Origin: Bacteroidota bacterium | GTDB lineage: Bacteria; Bacteroidota; Bacteroidia; Bacteroidales; Lentimicrobiaceae | Length of the DNA: 10,789 nucleotides | Assembly: GCA_023428585.1 (NCBI GenBank) | Contig: JAEYXG010000286.1 | Coordinates: forward strand, 1-10,789 | Direction of reading: 5' to 3' | Shown here: in pieces, positions 1-6,974 of the stretch | How the letters are laid out: each line of letters opens with the position of its first letter | Numbering within the stretch: position 1 is the first letter of the stretch | Made by a program: the position numbers and the translations under genes | Notes under the pieces: model-generated | Told to the model about the DNA's origin: nothing | Seen by the model: the letters and a program-made list of their open reading frames with translations, nothing else | Databases searched by the model: none

Positions 1-557
1 ATAGTATATCCTTCTTTTAAAAATGCCAATGTTGAAGTTGTTGAGAAAGAGAACCCATTAGGCATAATATGCAAAAGGTTCATTATCAAATCGCGTCTAA
101 AACCCCTTAAACCGGAATTGAAGTCAGGTAGCTTCTGGTCAACAAGAAACTCTCCTGTTTTGCGAATAAGCCATTTCCCGCTTTTTCGGTTTGAGACTTG
201 AAAAGAATCAGAGTTTCTCTCCCCAATAACCATTTCCGCTTCATCCAACATTGCCAGCATGGTATCCAGATATACCGGATCATGTTGCCCATCACTATCG
301 AGCATCATTACCTTTTCGCAGCTTGATTTCCTTATTCCGGTTTTAAGAGATGCGCCATACCCTTTATTGACTCCATGTTTCACTAATCGCACAGGATAAC
401 CGGATACAATTGCAGCAGTATTGTCGGTTGAACCATCATCAACTACAATCACCTCATATTTATCAAGCAATCTACTTTTGAGCATAGTTTCCAGCAAAGG
501 ACCTATGCCTGTTTCTTCATTGAATGCAGGAATTATTACACTTGCTTCTTTAACCAT
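1..557 (-). CDS. Family 2 glycosyltransferase (DPM1-like), 3' end beyond window
   Basis: This gene runs off the left edge; 185 codons are visible from ATG 557-555. The translation begins MVKEASVIIPAFNEE, the usual start of a GT-A fold family 2 glycosyltransferase. Residues 38-45 are VVDDGSTD, the nucleotide-sugar site. Residues 87-94 are DSDGQHDP, carrying the DxD metal-binding motif. NKGYGASLKTGI (64-75) and FNSGLRGFRRDL (146-157) are typical of the dolichyl/polyprenyl-phosphate mannosyl- or glucosyltransferase-like branch. Such enzymes transfer a sugar from a nucleotide donor to a lipid carrier or glycan at the inner face of the cytoplasmic membrane. Donor and acceptor cannot be told from this fragment, and any C-terminal membrane helices would lie outside the window. 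The start is 4 bases after the stop of the HIT gene, which implies co-transcription and possibly translational coupling. The family call is firm; the exact substrate is not. Confidence 0.93.
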   Translation of the reverse strand, partial: MVKEASVIIPAFNEETGIGPLLETMLKSRLLDKYEVIVVDDGSTDNTAAIVSGYPVRLVKHGVNKGYGASLKTGIRKSSCEKVMMLDSDGQHDPVYLDTMLAMLDEAEMVIGERNSDSFQVSNRKSGKWLIRKTGEFLVDQKLPDFNSGLRGFRRDLIMNLLHIMPNGFSFSTTSTLAFLKEGYT

Positions 558-561
558 GAGA

Positions 562-954
562 TTAAATTTTTTCGGCTATACGACCGGCAATATTGATAAA
601 TTGTTCCTGTGACAATTTCAATTTCTCCTTTTTGAAATCTATATCGTAAACATCATTAATCGGCACCAAGTGAATGTGTGCATGAGCTACTTCAAGCCCT
701 ATAATAGCGACACCTATCTTAGTGCAGGGTATCACTTGTTTGATAGCCCGGGCCACTTTTTTAGCAAAAAGGAACAACTCTTTATAAGCCGTATCATCCA
801 TATCAAACACATAATCTATTTCCTTTTTAGGGATGACTAGGGTGTGTCCTTCAGCTAATGGATTAATATCGAGAAAGGCTAAGAATTCATCAGATTCAGC
901 GACTTTATATGCCGGAATCTCTCCACTTATGATTTTAGAAAAAATTGTAGCCAT
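562..954 (-). CDS. HIT family protein (histidine triad nucleotide hydrolase/transferase)
   Basis: This is a 130-aa protein of the HIT superfamily, usual length for the Hint-like branch. The catalytic triad motif HAHIH is at residues 91-95 and is followed by LVPI. The fold's other conserved part, FLDINPLAEGHTLVIPK, is at 27-43. Family members act on nucleoside phosphoramidates or dinucleotides in the cytoplasm, attacking the alpha phosphate through the middle histidine; the physiological substrate here is unknown. I chose ATG 954-952 because the protein then starts MATIFSKIISGEIPAYKV, the standard N-terminus of the family. An upstream in-frame ATG at 987 would add 11 unrelated residues and overlap the end of greA. 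With the chosen start the gap to greA is 16 bases and the gap to the glycosyltransferase is 4 bases, consistent with a single operon. No strong Shine-Dalgarno is present, as is common in Bacteroidota. Confidence 0.93.
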   Translation of the reverse strand: MATIFSKIISGEIPAYKVAESDEFLAFLDINPLAEGHTLVIPKKEIDYVFDMDDTAYKELFLFAKKVARAIKQVIPCTKIGVAIIGLEVAHAHIHLVPINDVYDIDFKKEKLKLSQEQFINIAGRIAEKI

Positions 955-970
955 AGCATAAACGATTAAA

Positions 971-1432
971 TTATCTGACAATATCAACTATTTCAAGGGT
1001 AATCACACCGGCAGGGATTTTAATTTCAACAAGTTCACCAACAGTTTTTCCTAACAGCCCTGATGCAATTGGGGAATTAACGGAAATCTTACCAGCTTTT
1101 AGATCTGCTTCATTTTCAGGAACTAAAGTGTAAGTCATTATTGCATTATTCTTAGTATTTCTTACTTTAACAGTTGAAAGAATAAGGACCTTTGAACTAT
1201 CCATCTTGGTTTCATCAATAACCTTGGCATTCCTTATAGTTTCCTGTAATTTAGAGATCTTTAGTTCCAGCATACCCTGAGCATTCTTAGCTGCATCGTA
1301 TTCAGCATTTTCCGACAAGTCACCCTTGTCGCGTGCATCAGCTATCTGCTGGGAGATGGCAGGACGTTCAACACTAATAAGTTGATCTAATTCAGCTTTG
1401 AGTTTATTTAATCCTTCTAGTGTAAAGTACAT
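971..1432 (-). CDS. greA: Transcription elongation factor GreA
   Basis: This 153-aa protein is close in length to E. coli GreA (158 aa). GreA enters the RNA polymerase secondary channel and stimulates cleavage of backtracked transcripts. The N-terminal coiled coil spans roughly residues 1-75. Its tip carries DKGDLSENAEYDAAK (35-49), in which D38 and E41 align with the catalytic acidic pair D41/E44 of E. coli GreA. The C-terminal FKBP-like domain holds the signature ISVNSPIASGLLGKTVGE at about 115-132. The start ATG 1432-1430 gives MYFTLEGLNKLKAEL, the expected N-terminus. It is the first gene of a greA-HIT-glycosyltransferase cluster and is separated from the upstream surface-protein operon by a terminator. 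I found no convincing Bacteroidota promoter in the roughly 40 bases before the start; an A-rich AAAGA stretch just upstream may serve as a weak ribosome site. Confidence 0.97.
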   Translation of the reverse strand: MYFTLEGLNKLKAELDQLISVERPAISQQIADARDKGDLSENAEYDAAKNAQGMLELKISKLQETIRNAKVIDETKMDSSKVLILSTVKVRNTKNNAIMTYTLVPENEADLKAGKISVNSPIASGLLGKTVGELVEIKIPAGVITLEIVDIVR

Positions 1433-1470
1433 AATTAATCTTTATGAAGTTTTTGCTCAAAATAATAAGA

Positions 1471-1500
1471 GAAAAGACCCTTAATATCAAGGGTCCTTTC
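1471..1500 (-). terminator. Rho-independent terminator after the PorV/PorQ-like gene
   Basis: On the minus strand the sequence forms a perfect 7-bp stem, GACCCTT / AAGGGTC (arms 1495-1489 and 1482-1476), with a 6-base loop GATATT. The downstream side is TTTTC (1475-1471), and four more outer pairs with the upstream GAAA extend the stem past one mismatch. It lies 35 bases past the stop of the PorV/PorQ-like gene and about 40 bases before greA, so it ends the surface-protein operon. The A/T flanks are partly symmetric, but the T run is better for minus-strand transcription. Confidence 0.8.
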
Positions 1501-1535
1501 CATATACAACAGGCTACTAGCCTGATAATTAGATA

Positions 1536-2594
1536 TTACAGGTTAATTCTGGCACCTATACTATGAGTTCCACTAAATGGATCAGTATCACGATATGAAT
1601 AATCAATAGCCAACGTAGATCCCTTTTCCTTATTTATCGGAACAGAGACGGTAAAACCAGCGCTAGGACCAGTAAAAGCGGTAGTGCGATCAGCAGTGCT
1701 TGTGATGCCGTCTTCGTATGAATAACCACCTCTCAACATTAGATAGGATTTTAATTCATACTCAGCCCCAAAAACAAACTGGTCATTGGTGAAAGAGTTA
1801 GATATAAAATTGCCGGCTAAAGTTAAGCGGTGCATTTCACCCATATAGAAATCGTATGATGCTCCCATTGCCAACTGTGTAGGAAGTTCAAAGTCTGCTG
1901 AGCGTTGTTCAAGGGTGAAATAACTCTCCTGGCCAGGCAACAAACTGCGTATTGAAAGGCCATCACCACTGAATGACATGGTTGGACCAACATTACGCAA
2001 CGTAATACCAAATCTGATATTTTCCGTTGGGCCGGTAACATACTGAATACCAGCATCAAGAGCAATACCCTGAGCACTAACATCAGATATAACTTCGGAT
2101 ACTATCTTAATATTAACACCTCCATAGATAGAGCTTGAGAAGGCCTTTGCATAAGATATGTTAATATTCATATAACTGGGTGAGAAGTTACCAATACCAC
2201 CTTCTGGTAAAGCCTCAGTTGTAATAGGAATATCACCAAAGTTCATTGACATAATTCCCAATCCAATAACGCCTGTAGCTCCAACTTTCTGGGTTAACCC
2301 AAAAGTATTGATATCTACTTCACTACCTTTAAGCCACTGTGTATGAGAGAAAATTAACTCAGTTGCTTTGGTATGGGCAGTTCCAGCAACATTACCGTAA
2401 AGTCCTTCAAGTCCTTTAACGTGTGCAATGTTAGCACCTCCCCAACCTGAACTCCGTGCCCAGGGATTAATAAGCAATTCTGATGCACCTGCCTGTCCAG
2501 TCCTGTCTTTATTACCGGCTTTCAACTGACTAAAGGGAGCAATAACTGAACCGAGTATCAGTGTGGCAACTATATATTTAGAGATCTTGTTCAT
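1536..2594 (-). CDS. PorV/PorQ family outer-membrane beta-barrel protein
   Basis: This is a predicted outer-membrane barrel of about 352 aa. With the start at ATG 2594 the protein begins MNKISKYIVATLILGSVIAP, a signal peptide with likely cleavage after QLKA (residue 26). The mature N-terminus, GASELLINPWARSSGWGGA (36-54) followed by GLYGNVAG, matches the family's conserved plug-like start. In PorV this part usually reads GAxFLxIxPDARAxGMGxA, followed by a xxWNPAxLA-like stretch. The rest is alternating amphipathic strands with Gly/aromatic turns, ending in GARINL. In Porphyromonas gingivalis, PorV shuttles T9SS cargo from the translocon to the attachment complex, and PorQ works in the same process. 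This paralogue follows a gene for a cargo-like protein, so a dedicated partner role is plausible but inferred. In-frame ATGs also exist at 2636, 2630 and 2624; the longest form would add 14 polar residues before the signal peptide. The gene ends an operon at a strong terminator. Confidence 0.8.
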   Translation of the reverse strand: MNKISKYIVATLILGSVIAPFSQLKAGNKDRTGQAGASELLINPWARSSGWGGANIAHVKGLEGLYGNVAGTAHTKATELIFSHTQWLKGSEVDINTFGLTQKVGATGVIGLGIMSMNFGDIPITTEALPEGGIGNFSPSYMNINISYAKAFSSSIYGGVNIKIVSEVISDVSAQGIALDAGIQYVTGPTENIRFGITLRNVGPTMSFSGDGLSIRSLLPGQESYFTLEQRSADFELPTQLAMGASYDFYMGEMHRLTLAGNFISNSFTNDQFVFGAEYELKSYLMLRGGYSYEDGITSTADRTTAFTGPSAGFTVSVPINKEKGSTLAIDYSYRDTDPFSGTHSIGARINL

Positions 2595-2642
2595 AATCAA
2601 TAATTTGTTGTGTTGTTTTTCCATATTCATTACCACTATGCA

Positions 2643-5501
2643 TTAGAATGCGTTAAGGTCAATTGGACGTAGTGATCCGAACCATTTAACTATCTTCTCA
2701 CCAACGCCATCAGCTTTTACATGTATCAGATAAACACCACCTGCAATCGGAATACCGGCATAATTTTTCAGATCCCATTCAATTGATGTACCTGCTTCAT
2801 CCTTGGTAAACTGTCTGATCATTGAACCATTGGTAGAATAAATTGTAACAGTACACTTACGTGGCAGGTTTGCTATCTTAACCCTGTTATCAAGCTGGTT
2901 AGTTTCATAGCTTGAATAAGCATAATAAGGATTTGGAATTACCGTAATCAAATCAAGATCTGTTTTAGCCTTTTCAACATTATTATCAGTAGTAGCAATG
3001 TTTTCAGTGCTAAATCCATACATTGGGTAATTTCTATTTTCAACATCATCAGCAAGTTCTGCATAACCTTCGTGCGATACGCTATAGTAACGCTGATAAG
3101 GTTTAGCAATTCTGATACGTACCTTAGCCTCATTAGCTAACCATTCATGCTCAGGATTAGCTAAAGGAATATTGACGTACATAGCACTTGAATAAACCAA
3201 AGCTCTTTGTGTACCACCCCCTAAGGTTACGGGAATGTTATTTCTCAAGGTAGCGCCGGCATCATAAGCGGGTATGTTGGCAATGGCAACAGATTTACCA
3301 GTAGTATGAGCAAATACATAAACATAATGCATTCCACCAAATACTAATTCACCACCAGGAGTAAAGACATTTCCGGTTGGATTGAAAATCATATCACGTC
3401 CATTATCACCAACCAGCCATGAGTTTTCACCAAATACCATATTAAGTCGTTCACCGGTTTCAAGATTAATTGCATAACCTGGGAACCAACCCATACCGGT
3501 TTCACTGATGTAATTGGAATTAAGCAATGGATCACTGCTTGTTACACCTGCTTCACCGTTAACGTTTACAGATGCACCAGCGCGAATATTGAAACGTTCA
3601 ACTCCACCTTCTGACAAGGTTCTATCGGCACACATTTCGATTACCGGTACACGTGTCCACTTTGTTTTATCAGGAGTAAAGACAACATCCACACTAGCGA
3701 TATCAGAAAATTTGGCAGCCACTTTAGATATATTTCTGAATGCAGTACCATAAAGTGCATCCTGCTCAGTGGTAGCAGTCATTATATATGGTGCCCAAGT
3801 TCCACTAACAACTTTCTCATAATTTGAGTTGGGGTCATAAGGTGTAGTAGGCATATTATAGTCACTGTTTACAGGATTAGAAACATCGGCAACAACACCT
3901 GACCTAATCCAGTTGAGTGAAGGCACACCGTCAACGTCTGGTAAGCCTAATATCCATGGCTTGGTACTATCAGCATAGGTGAAGGTAGATTCAAGTAAAC
4001 CATTGTTTTCAGTAATGATACCCCAAATTGGAGCTGGAGGATCTTCAGCATTATAACCTATTCTATAAGGACCAGGTGTGAGCGGCTGATCAATTGTAAT
4101 TGCAATACCAAGTTCAGGGAACAACTGCTCATTCTTATATGAAATTGTAGTGTCAGAATGATATACCCTGTTATTGGTATTGTCTATCAGTCGCCAATGA
4201 GCTTTATAGTTCAAGGTGCTGTCTGCACCAATCATCATCTGATATGGAACAAGTGAATCAAACGCCAAAACGTATGATGCATTCTGAACATTCAGAGGAT
4301 CTATTACTCTAATATCAACTGGTCCCTTGCCTGCCTTGTACTTAGGATTGTAAGCAATAGGATAATCAGCACTTCCATAAACATTTAGTGAATCAACAGG
4401 CTTTTTGCCAAGAATTTCAGCTACAGTTTCATCAGTAAAATCAAGAACATTTCCACCGTTACCCTGACCTTGTAAGCGTGTAATTTCAACACCATCACCA
4501 AATTCGGAATTGGCCTTTATTGTTCCAACAATTTTATGTGGAATAGCAGTGTATACCTTGATATTTTTTCTACCTGCCAAGTAAACACGTTTTTGACCGT
4601 TAAGACCTATTATTCCTTCTTCCTGAGATCCAGGGTCAGCACTGTATTTCATATATTCATTGTGACCGTATGCGAGTGCCAGGTAATAATACTGTTTGTG
4701 GTTAACCAGTGATTGACCGGTGAACGCATCTTCAGTCAACCTGAACGTATGGCGAATCCCTAAATCAGCTCCATTCACTTCTTCAACCGGTACATTGGCA
4801 TTGAGTGCCTGGTCAAAGTTATGATTAACCAGCTGCTTAATATTGTTTTTCACATCAGTTTGATAGACAATACGTGCTAGCTTCTGATCATGAATATCAG
4901 CAACTGAAACGGTTGCATCCTTCAACTGGAATATCTGATATCCTTCAAAACGATAATAAGGATCAAAATCATAGCCAGTACTATTGGCAACTGCAAGGAT
5001 TGCAGGGTCTAATTCAGTATAGCTTTCATTGATATTGTTACCTGCATCATTGGTTTTGCGGTTACTGATGTAGAAAATCAATCCTTCATCAAGTTCACGG
5101 ATAGTAAGATCAGGTGCATTAGGACCACTAACTACTGCGAAACAGTTATCAAATAACAGCTGACACTTATCATCTACAACCTGCAACAGTTTAACAGAAG
5201 CCCATGGACCGCCCGAAGCTGCACGTGCCCATGGAATACCAACAGTAATGTAGTTAACAGCACCGGGCTCAAGTACGAATGGGCCGGCAGATTGCATGAA
5301 ACGACGGTCTTCAGGATTATTCTGAGCACTTTCCTCAGTCCAGTATTTTGGACCAGCAGGAGGCAAACCACCAGTTCCCCAGTCGCAAACATCAGTATCA
5401 CCCGGGAACATAAAATCACAGGCAGGGCCATAAGCTCCGGTAGAGATATGACCATTACCGCCATACATCATCTTGGTATTATCAAGCCAAATACCTCTCA
5501 A
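2643..5501 (-). CDS. C-terminal fragment of giant surface protein with T9SS-like sorting domain
   Basis: This is a 952-codon open stretch. Only a non-standard TTG (5501) or an internal ATG (5471) could start it, and it has no signal peptide, so it is best seen as the rest of the interrupted upstream gene. Visible motifs are MMYGGNGH (11-18), DFMFPGDTDVCDWGTGG (29-45), NPEDRRFMQSAGPFVLEPG (62-80) and YYYLALAYGHNEYMKYSADPG (about 272-292). These suggest successive beta-sandwich modules. The last 97 residues carry VIPNPYYAY, VTIYSTNGSMIRQF, WDLKNYAGIPIAGGVYLIHV and KIVKWFG, the layout of a type A T9SS C-terminal domain or FlgD-Ig-like fold. Such domains direct export across the outer membrane and surface attachment. 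The tail runs on for about 10 residues (LRPIDLNAF) past the usual end. Without its upstream half this product would stay in the cytoplasm, if it is made at all. Confidence 0.7.
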   Translation of the reverse strand: MRGIWLDNTKMMYGGNGHISTGAYGPACDFMFPGDTDVCDWGTGGLPPAGPKYWTEESAQNNPEDRRFMQSAGPFVLEPGAVNYITVGIPWARAASGGPWASVKLLQVVDDKCQLLFDNCFAVVSGPNAPDLTIRELDEGLIFYISNRKTNDAGNNINESYTELDPAILAVANSTGYDFDPYYRFEGYQIFQLKDATVSVADIHDQKLARIVYQTDVKNNIKQLVNHNFDQALNANVPVEEVNGADLGIRHTFRLTEDAFTGQSLVNHKQYYYLALAYGHNEYMKYSADPGSQEEGIIGLNGQKRVYLAGRKNIKVYTAIPHKIVGTIKANSEFGDGVEITRLQGQGNGGNVLDFTDETVAEILGKKPVDSLNVYGSADYPIAYNPKYKAGKGPVDIRVIDPLNVQNASYVLAFDSLVPYQMMIGADSTLNYKAHWRLIDNTNNRVYHSDTTISYKNEQLFPELGIAITIDQPLTPGPYRIGYNAEDPPAPIWGIITENNGLLESTFTYADSTKPWILGLPDVDGVPSLNWIRSGVVADVSNPVNSDYNMPTTPYDPNSNYEKVVSGTWAPYIMTATTEQDALYGTAFRNISKVAAKFSDIASVDVVFTPDKTKWTRVPVIEMCADRTLSEGGVERFNIRAGASVNVNGEAGVTSSDPLLNSNYISETGMGWFPGYAINLETGERLNMVFGENSWLVGDNGRDMIFNPTGNVFTPGGELVFGGMHYVYVFAHTTGKSVAIANIPAYDAGATLRNNIPVTLGGGTQRALVYSSAMYVNIPLANPEHEWLANEAKVRIRIAKPYQRYYSVSHEGYAELADDVENRNYPMYGFSTENIATTDNNVEKAKTDLDLITVIPNPYYAYSSYETNQLDNRVKIANLPRKCTVTIYSTNGSMIRQFTKDEAGTSIEWDLKNYAGIPIAGGVYLIHVKADGVGEKIVKWFGSLRPIDLNAF
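2646..2936 (-). other. T9SS type A-like C-terminal sorting domain (last 97 codons)
   Basis: This region encodes the end of the giant surface protein. The order PNPYY, then RVKIANLP, VTIYSTNGSMIRQF, IEWDLKNYAGIPIAGGVYLIHV and a final GEKIVKWFG follows the short immunoglobulin-like sandwich used as the type IX secretion signal in Bacteroidota (Por_Secre_tail type). In the canonical form the protein ends within a few residues of the KxxxxK-like strand. Here SLRPIDLNAF follows. The domain call is a motif reading, without a profile search. A FlgD-Ig-like domain with no sorting role is the main alternative. Confidence 0.65.
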
Positions 5502-5522
5502 GTAGTTATAATATTGAGGCGC

Positions 5523-6935
5523 TTAGTCCGGGTCATACATATAAGGGCCAGCAGCACCGAAATTATTATGATAAACGAAACGGCGCATACCAAAACGCTC
5601 GTCATCAACGATACCATTACCAAAGTTCACACCGTTGATTGCTTCAGAGCGAACGATGAAATTTCCACTCTGTTGATTTCCTTCTTCACCATAGTTCATT
5701 TGCAATGAAGATCCGTTTAGGCCAACAATACTGCAATCGCCGTTAAATGAAGGGCCGAGGATACCTTCACCTTTGAAGGATGGGTTATCAGAGCCATCAG
5801 GGTCCATATAAGGTCCTTGGAAAAAGTCAACTCCAATTGCTGGAGGCTGATCACCATAAGCCCAGAACTGTCCATCTCCATCTTTTGGTTTACCATTGTA
5901 TGAATAACCTAATCCTCTATCAACATCACAACCAACATAGTCGTCCTGAGCAAAACCAAGGTCAGTATCAACCCATTGGCTAAAATAGGTACCGGTTAAG
6001 CGATAAGTTGAGCGATTAATGATTTCATAGCTATAAAAGGTCATGTTATTGATTTCATCGTTGGTGGCAAAACCAAATGCCTGACCTCTAATTTCCAAGC
6101 CAATAGGAGTACCTTGTGTTTCTGTATGAATGTTTCCCTTATCATTGAAAACCCACCACAAAGTTTCGTCACCCTTTATAACCTGATCAGAAAGCAGTCC
6201 ACCCTTTACAGTACCTTCAATTGTTTCCTGGGTAGCAGTAGCTGAGTGGCATAGTTCATTTGAAAGGTCATAATAAGGATAATCACCGCTTTCAGGCTCA
6301 TAAGTACCACTGCCGTTAGCATCATAAAATGGTGCGAGGTAATAACTTTGCTTCTTTGAAAGATCACCATGAGCAGGCCATTCAAGAATAGATGCAGGTA
6401 TTTGATAATTTGGATTAGAAGCTTTGTTCTCATTCCAGGCAATAAACTCATCTACCTCATTGCGGGTAATTGGGAAAAGCCTGTCGTATTCTGCGCAAGT
6501 ACCTTCATCAATAGCAGCAGTACCATCAATAGTGAGGGGCCCAGGCCAAAAATCATTACCAGTACCCGGGCTGGCGCTGTTGGGACCTTGACGGAACCTT
6601 AATGCAGCAAGCTTTAGCTGGTCATTGACATCAATACCACCAATCCACAATGCTGCAGAAAACATGGAGGTCTTACGTGAGCCTTTAGGAATCTCATATT
6701 GGGCAACTTCAAAGTCCCACCACATATCCCCACCGGTGTTGATACGGGTACGGACATTGTTGACTTCAAGATATTTAAATCCGGCACCCGGCAAACAACC
6801 GGCTGCAGTTGATTTTATAACAGGACCTGAGGACTTGGAACCGGGACCTTTATAATAATCAGCGAAGCCGGGAGCTGCAAATAAGGTTATAAGCAGCGCG
6901 GCAAAAATTATACGGAGTGTATTTTTCATGGTCAT
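5523..6935 (-). CDS. N-terminal fragment of giant exported surface protein (470 aa)
   Basis: The signal peptide MTMKNTLRIIFAALLITLFAAPGFA has likely cleavage after A25; ATG 6929 (MKNTLRII) is an equally possible start. The mature part has LEVNNVRTRINTGGDMWWD (56-74), SAALWIGGID (93-102) and a tryptophan/proline-rich stretch DFWPGPL (128-134). It also has an aspartate/glycine loop, DANGSGTYEPESGDYPYYD (205-223), that resembles a calcium-binding repeat. Next comes WWVFNDKGNIHTETQGTPIGLEIRGQAFGFA (260-290), which introduces a strand-rich region (299-346) with NRSTYRLTGTYFSQWVDTD. I recognise the general type, large secreted proteins found beside TonB receptors in Bacteroidota, but know no biochemical function. 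The gene starts 39 bases after the TonB receptor stop with no terminator between, so it is co-transcribed. If translation really stops at 5523, the product is exported to the periplasm without a C-terminal sorting domain. Confidence 0.8.
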   Translation of the reverse strand: MTMKNTLRIIFAALLITLFAAPGFADYYKGPGSKSSGPVIKSTAAGCLPGAGFKYLEVNNVRTRINTGGDMWWDFEVAQYEIPKGSRKTSMFSAALWIGGIDVNDQLKLAALRFRQGPNSASPGTGNDFWPGPLTIDGTAAIDEGTCAEYDRLFPITRNEVDEFIAWNENKASNPNYQIPASILEWPAHGDLSKKQSYYLAPFYDANGSGTYEPESGDYPYYDLSNELCHSATATQETIEGTVKGGLLSDQVIKGDETLWWVFNDKGNIHTETQGTPIGLEIRGQAFGFATNDEINNMTFYSYEIINRSTYRLTGTYFSQWVDTDLGFAQDDYVGCDVDRGLGYSYNGKPKDGDGQFWAYGDQPPAIGVDFFQGPYMDPDGSDNPSFKGEGILGPSFNGDCSIVGLNGSSLQMNYGEEGNQQSGNFIVRSEAINGVNFGNGIVDDERFGMRRFVYHNNFGAAGPYMYDPD

Positions 6936-6974
6936 TATTTATATTTTAATCTTTTCAGTTTACAAGTCTTACTA

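Larger units (their letters stand above)
2643..6935 (-). pseudogene. Giant exported T9SS-type surface protein gene, interrupted by one in-frame TAA
   Basis: The two open stretches 5523-6935 and 2643-5522 are in the same frame and are separated only by TAA at 5525-5523. Read through, they make one 1430-codon protein. It has a signal peptide at 1-25, a long extracellular region, and a C-terminal sorting-like domain at about 1334-1430. The junction reads AAGPYMYDPD, stop, then APQYYNYLRGIWLDNT; this looks like continuous protein and there is no reinitiation signal. The other five genes whose ends are visible also stop with TAA, so TAA is a working stop here. Both halves resemble the same kind of large Bacteroidota surface protein, with motifs such as GGDMWWD, SALWIGG, DxNGSGxYEPxxGDYP, PGDTDVCDWGTGG and QSAGPF. 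A single base change, either real or a sequencing error, explains the break. The remaining frame is undamaged, so decay is recent or only apparent. Whether the gene is functional in the cell is unresolved. Confidence 0.72.

Noticed and set aside
562..987. Longer HIT protein starting at 987
   Set aside because: It adds 11 residues (MILSDNLIVYA) foreign to the family and overlaps the end of greA; the ATG at 954 gives the canonical N-terminus.
1433..1470. Promoter for greA containing TATTTTG on the minus strand
   Set aside because: It lacks the two-base spacing of TAnnTTTG, and no -33 element at a proper distance was found.
5523..5525. TAA being reassigned to an amino acid in this organism
   Set aside because: The other five genes with visible ends (receptor, PorV-like, greA, HIT, and the 3' end of the giant gene itself) all terminate at TAA where the family is expected to end, so TAA works as a stop.
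5292..5708. Plus-strand 138-codon open frame opposite the giant gene junction
   Set aside because: It lies wholly antisense to the well-supported minus-strand coding sequence, has no recognisable domain and a composition typical of a shadow frame.
2643..6935. Two independent adjacent genes instead of one broken gene
   Set aside because: Same frame, only seven codons between the stop and the first possible TTG start, no ATG start nearby, no second signal peptide, and protein-like continuity across the stop.
6936..6974. Terminator between the TonB receptor and the giant gene
   Set aside because: The gap is A/T-rich but has no stable hairpin followed by a T run on the minus strand, so the genes are treated as one operon.
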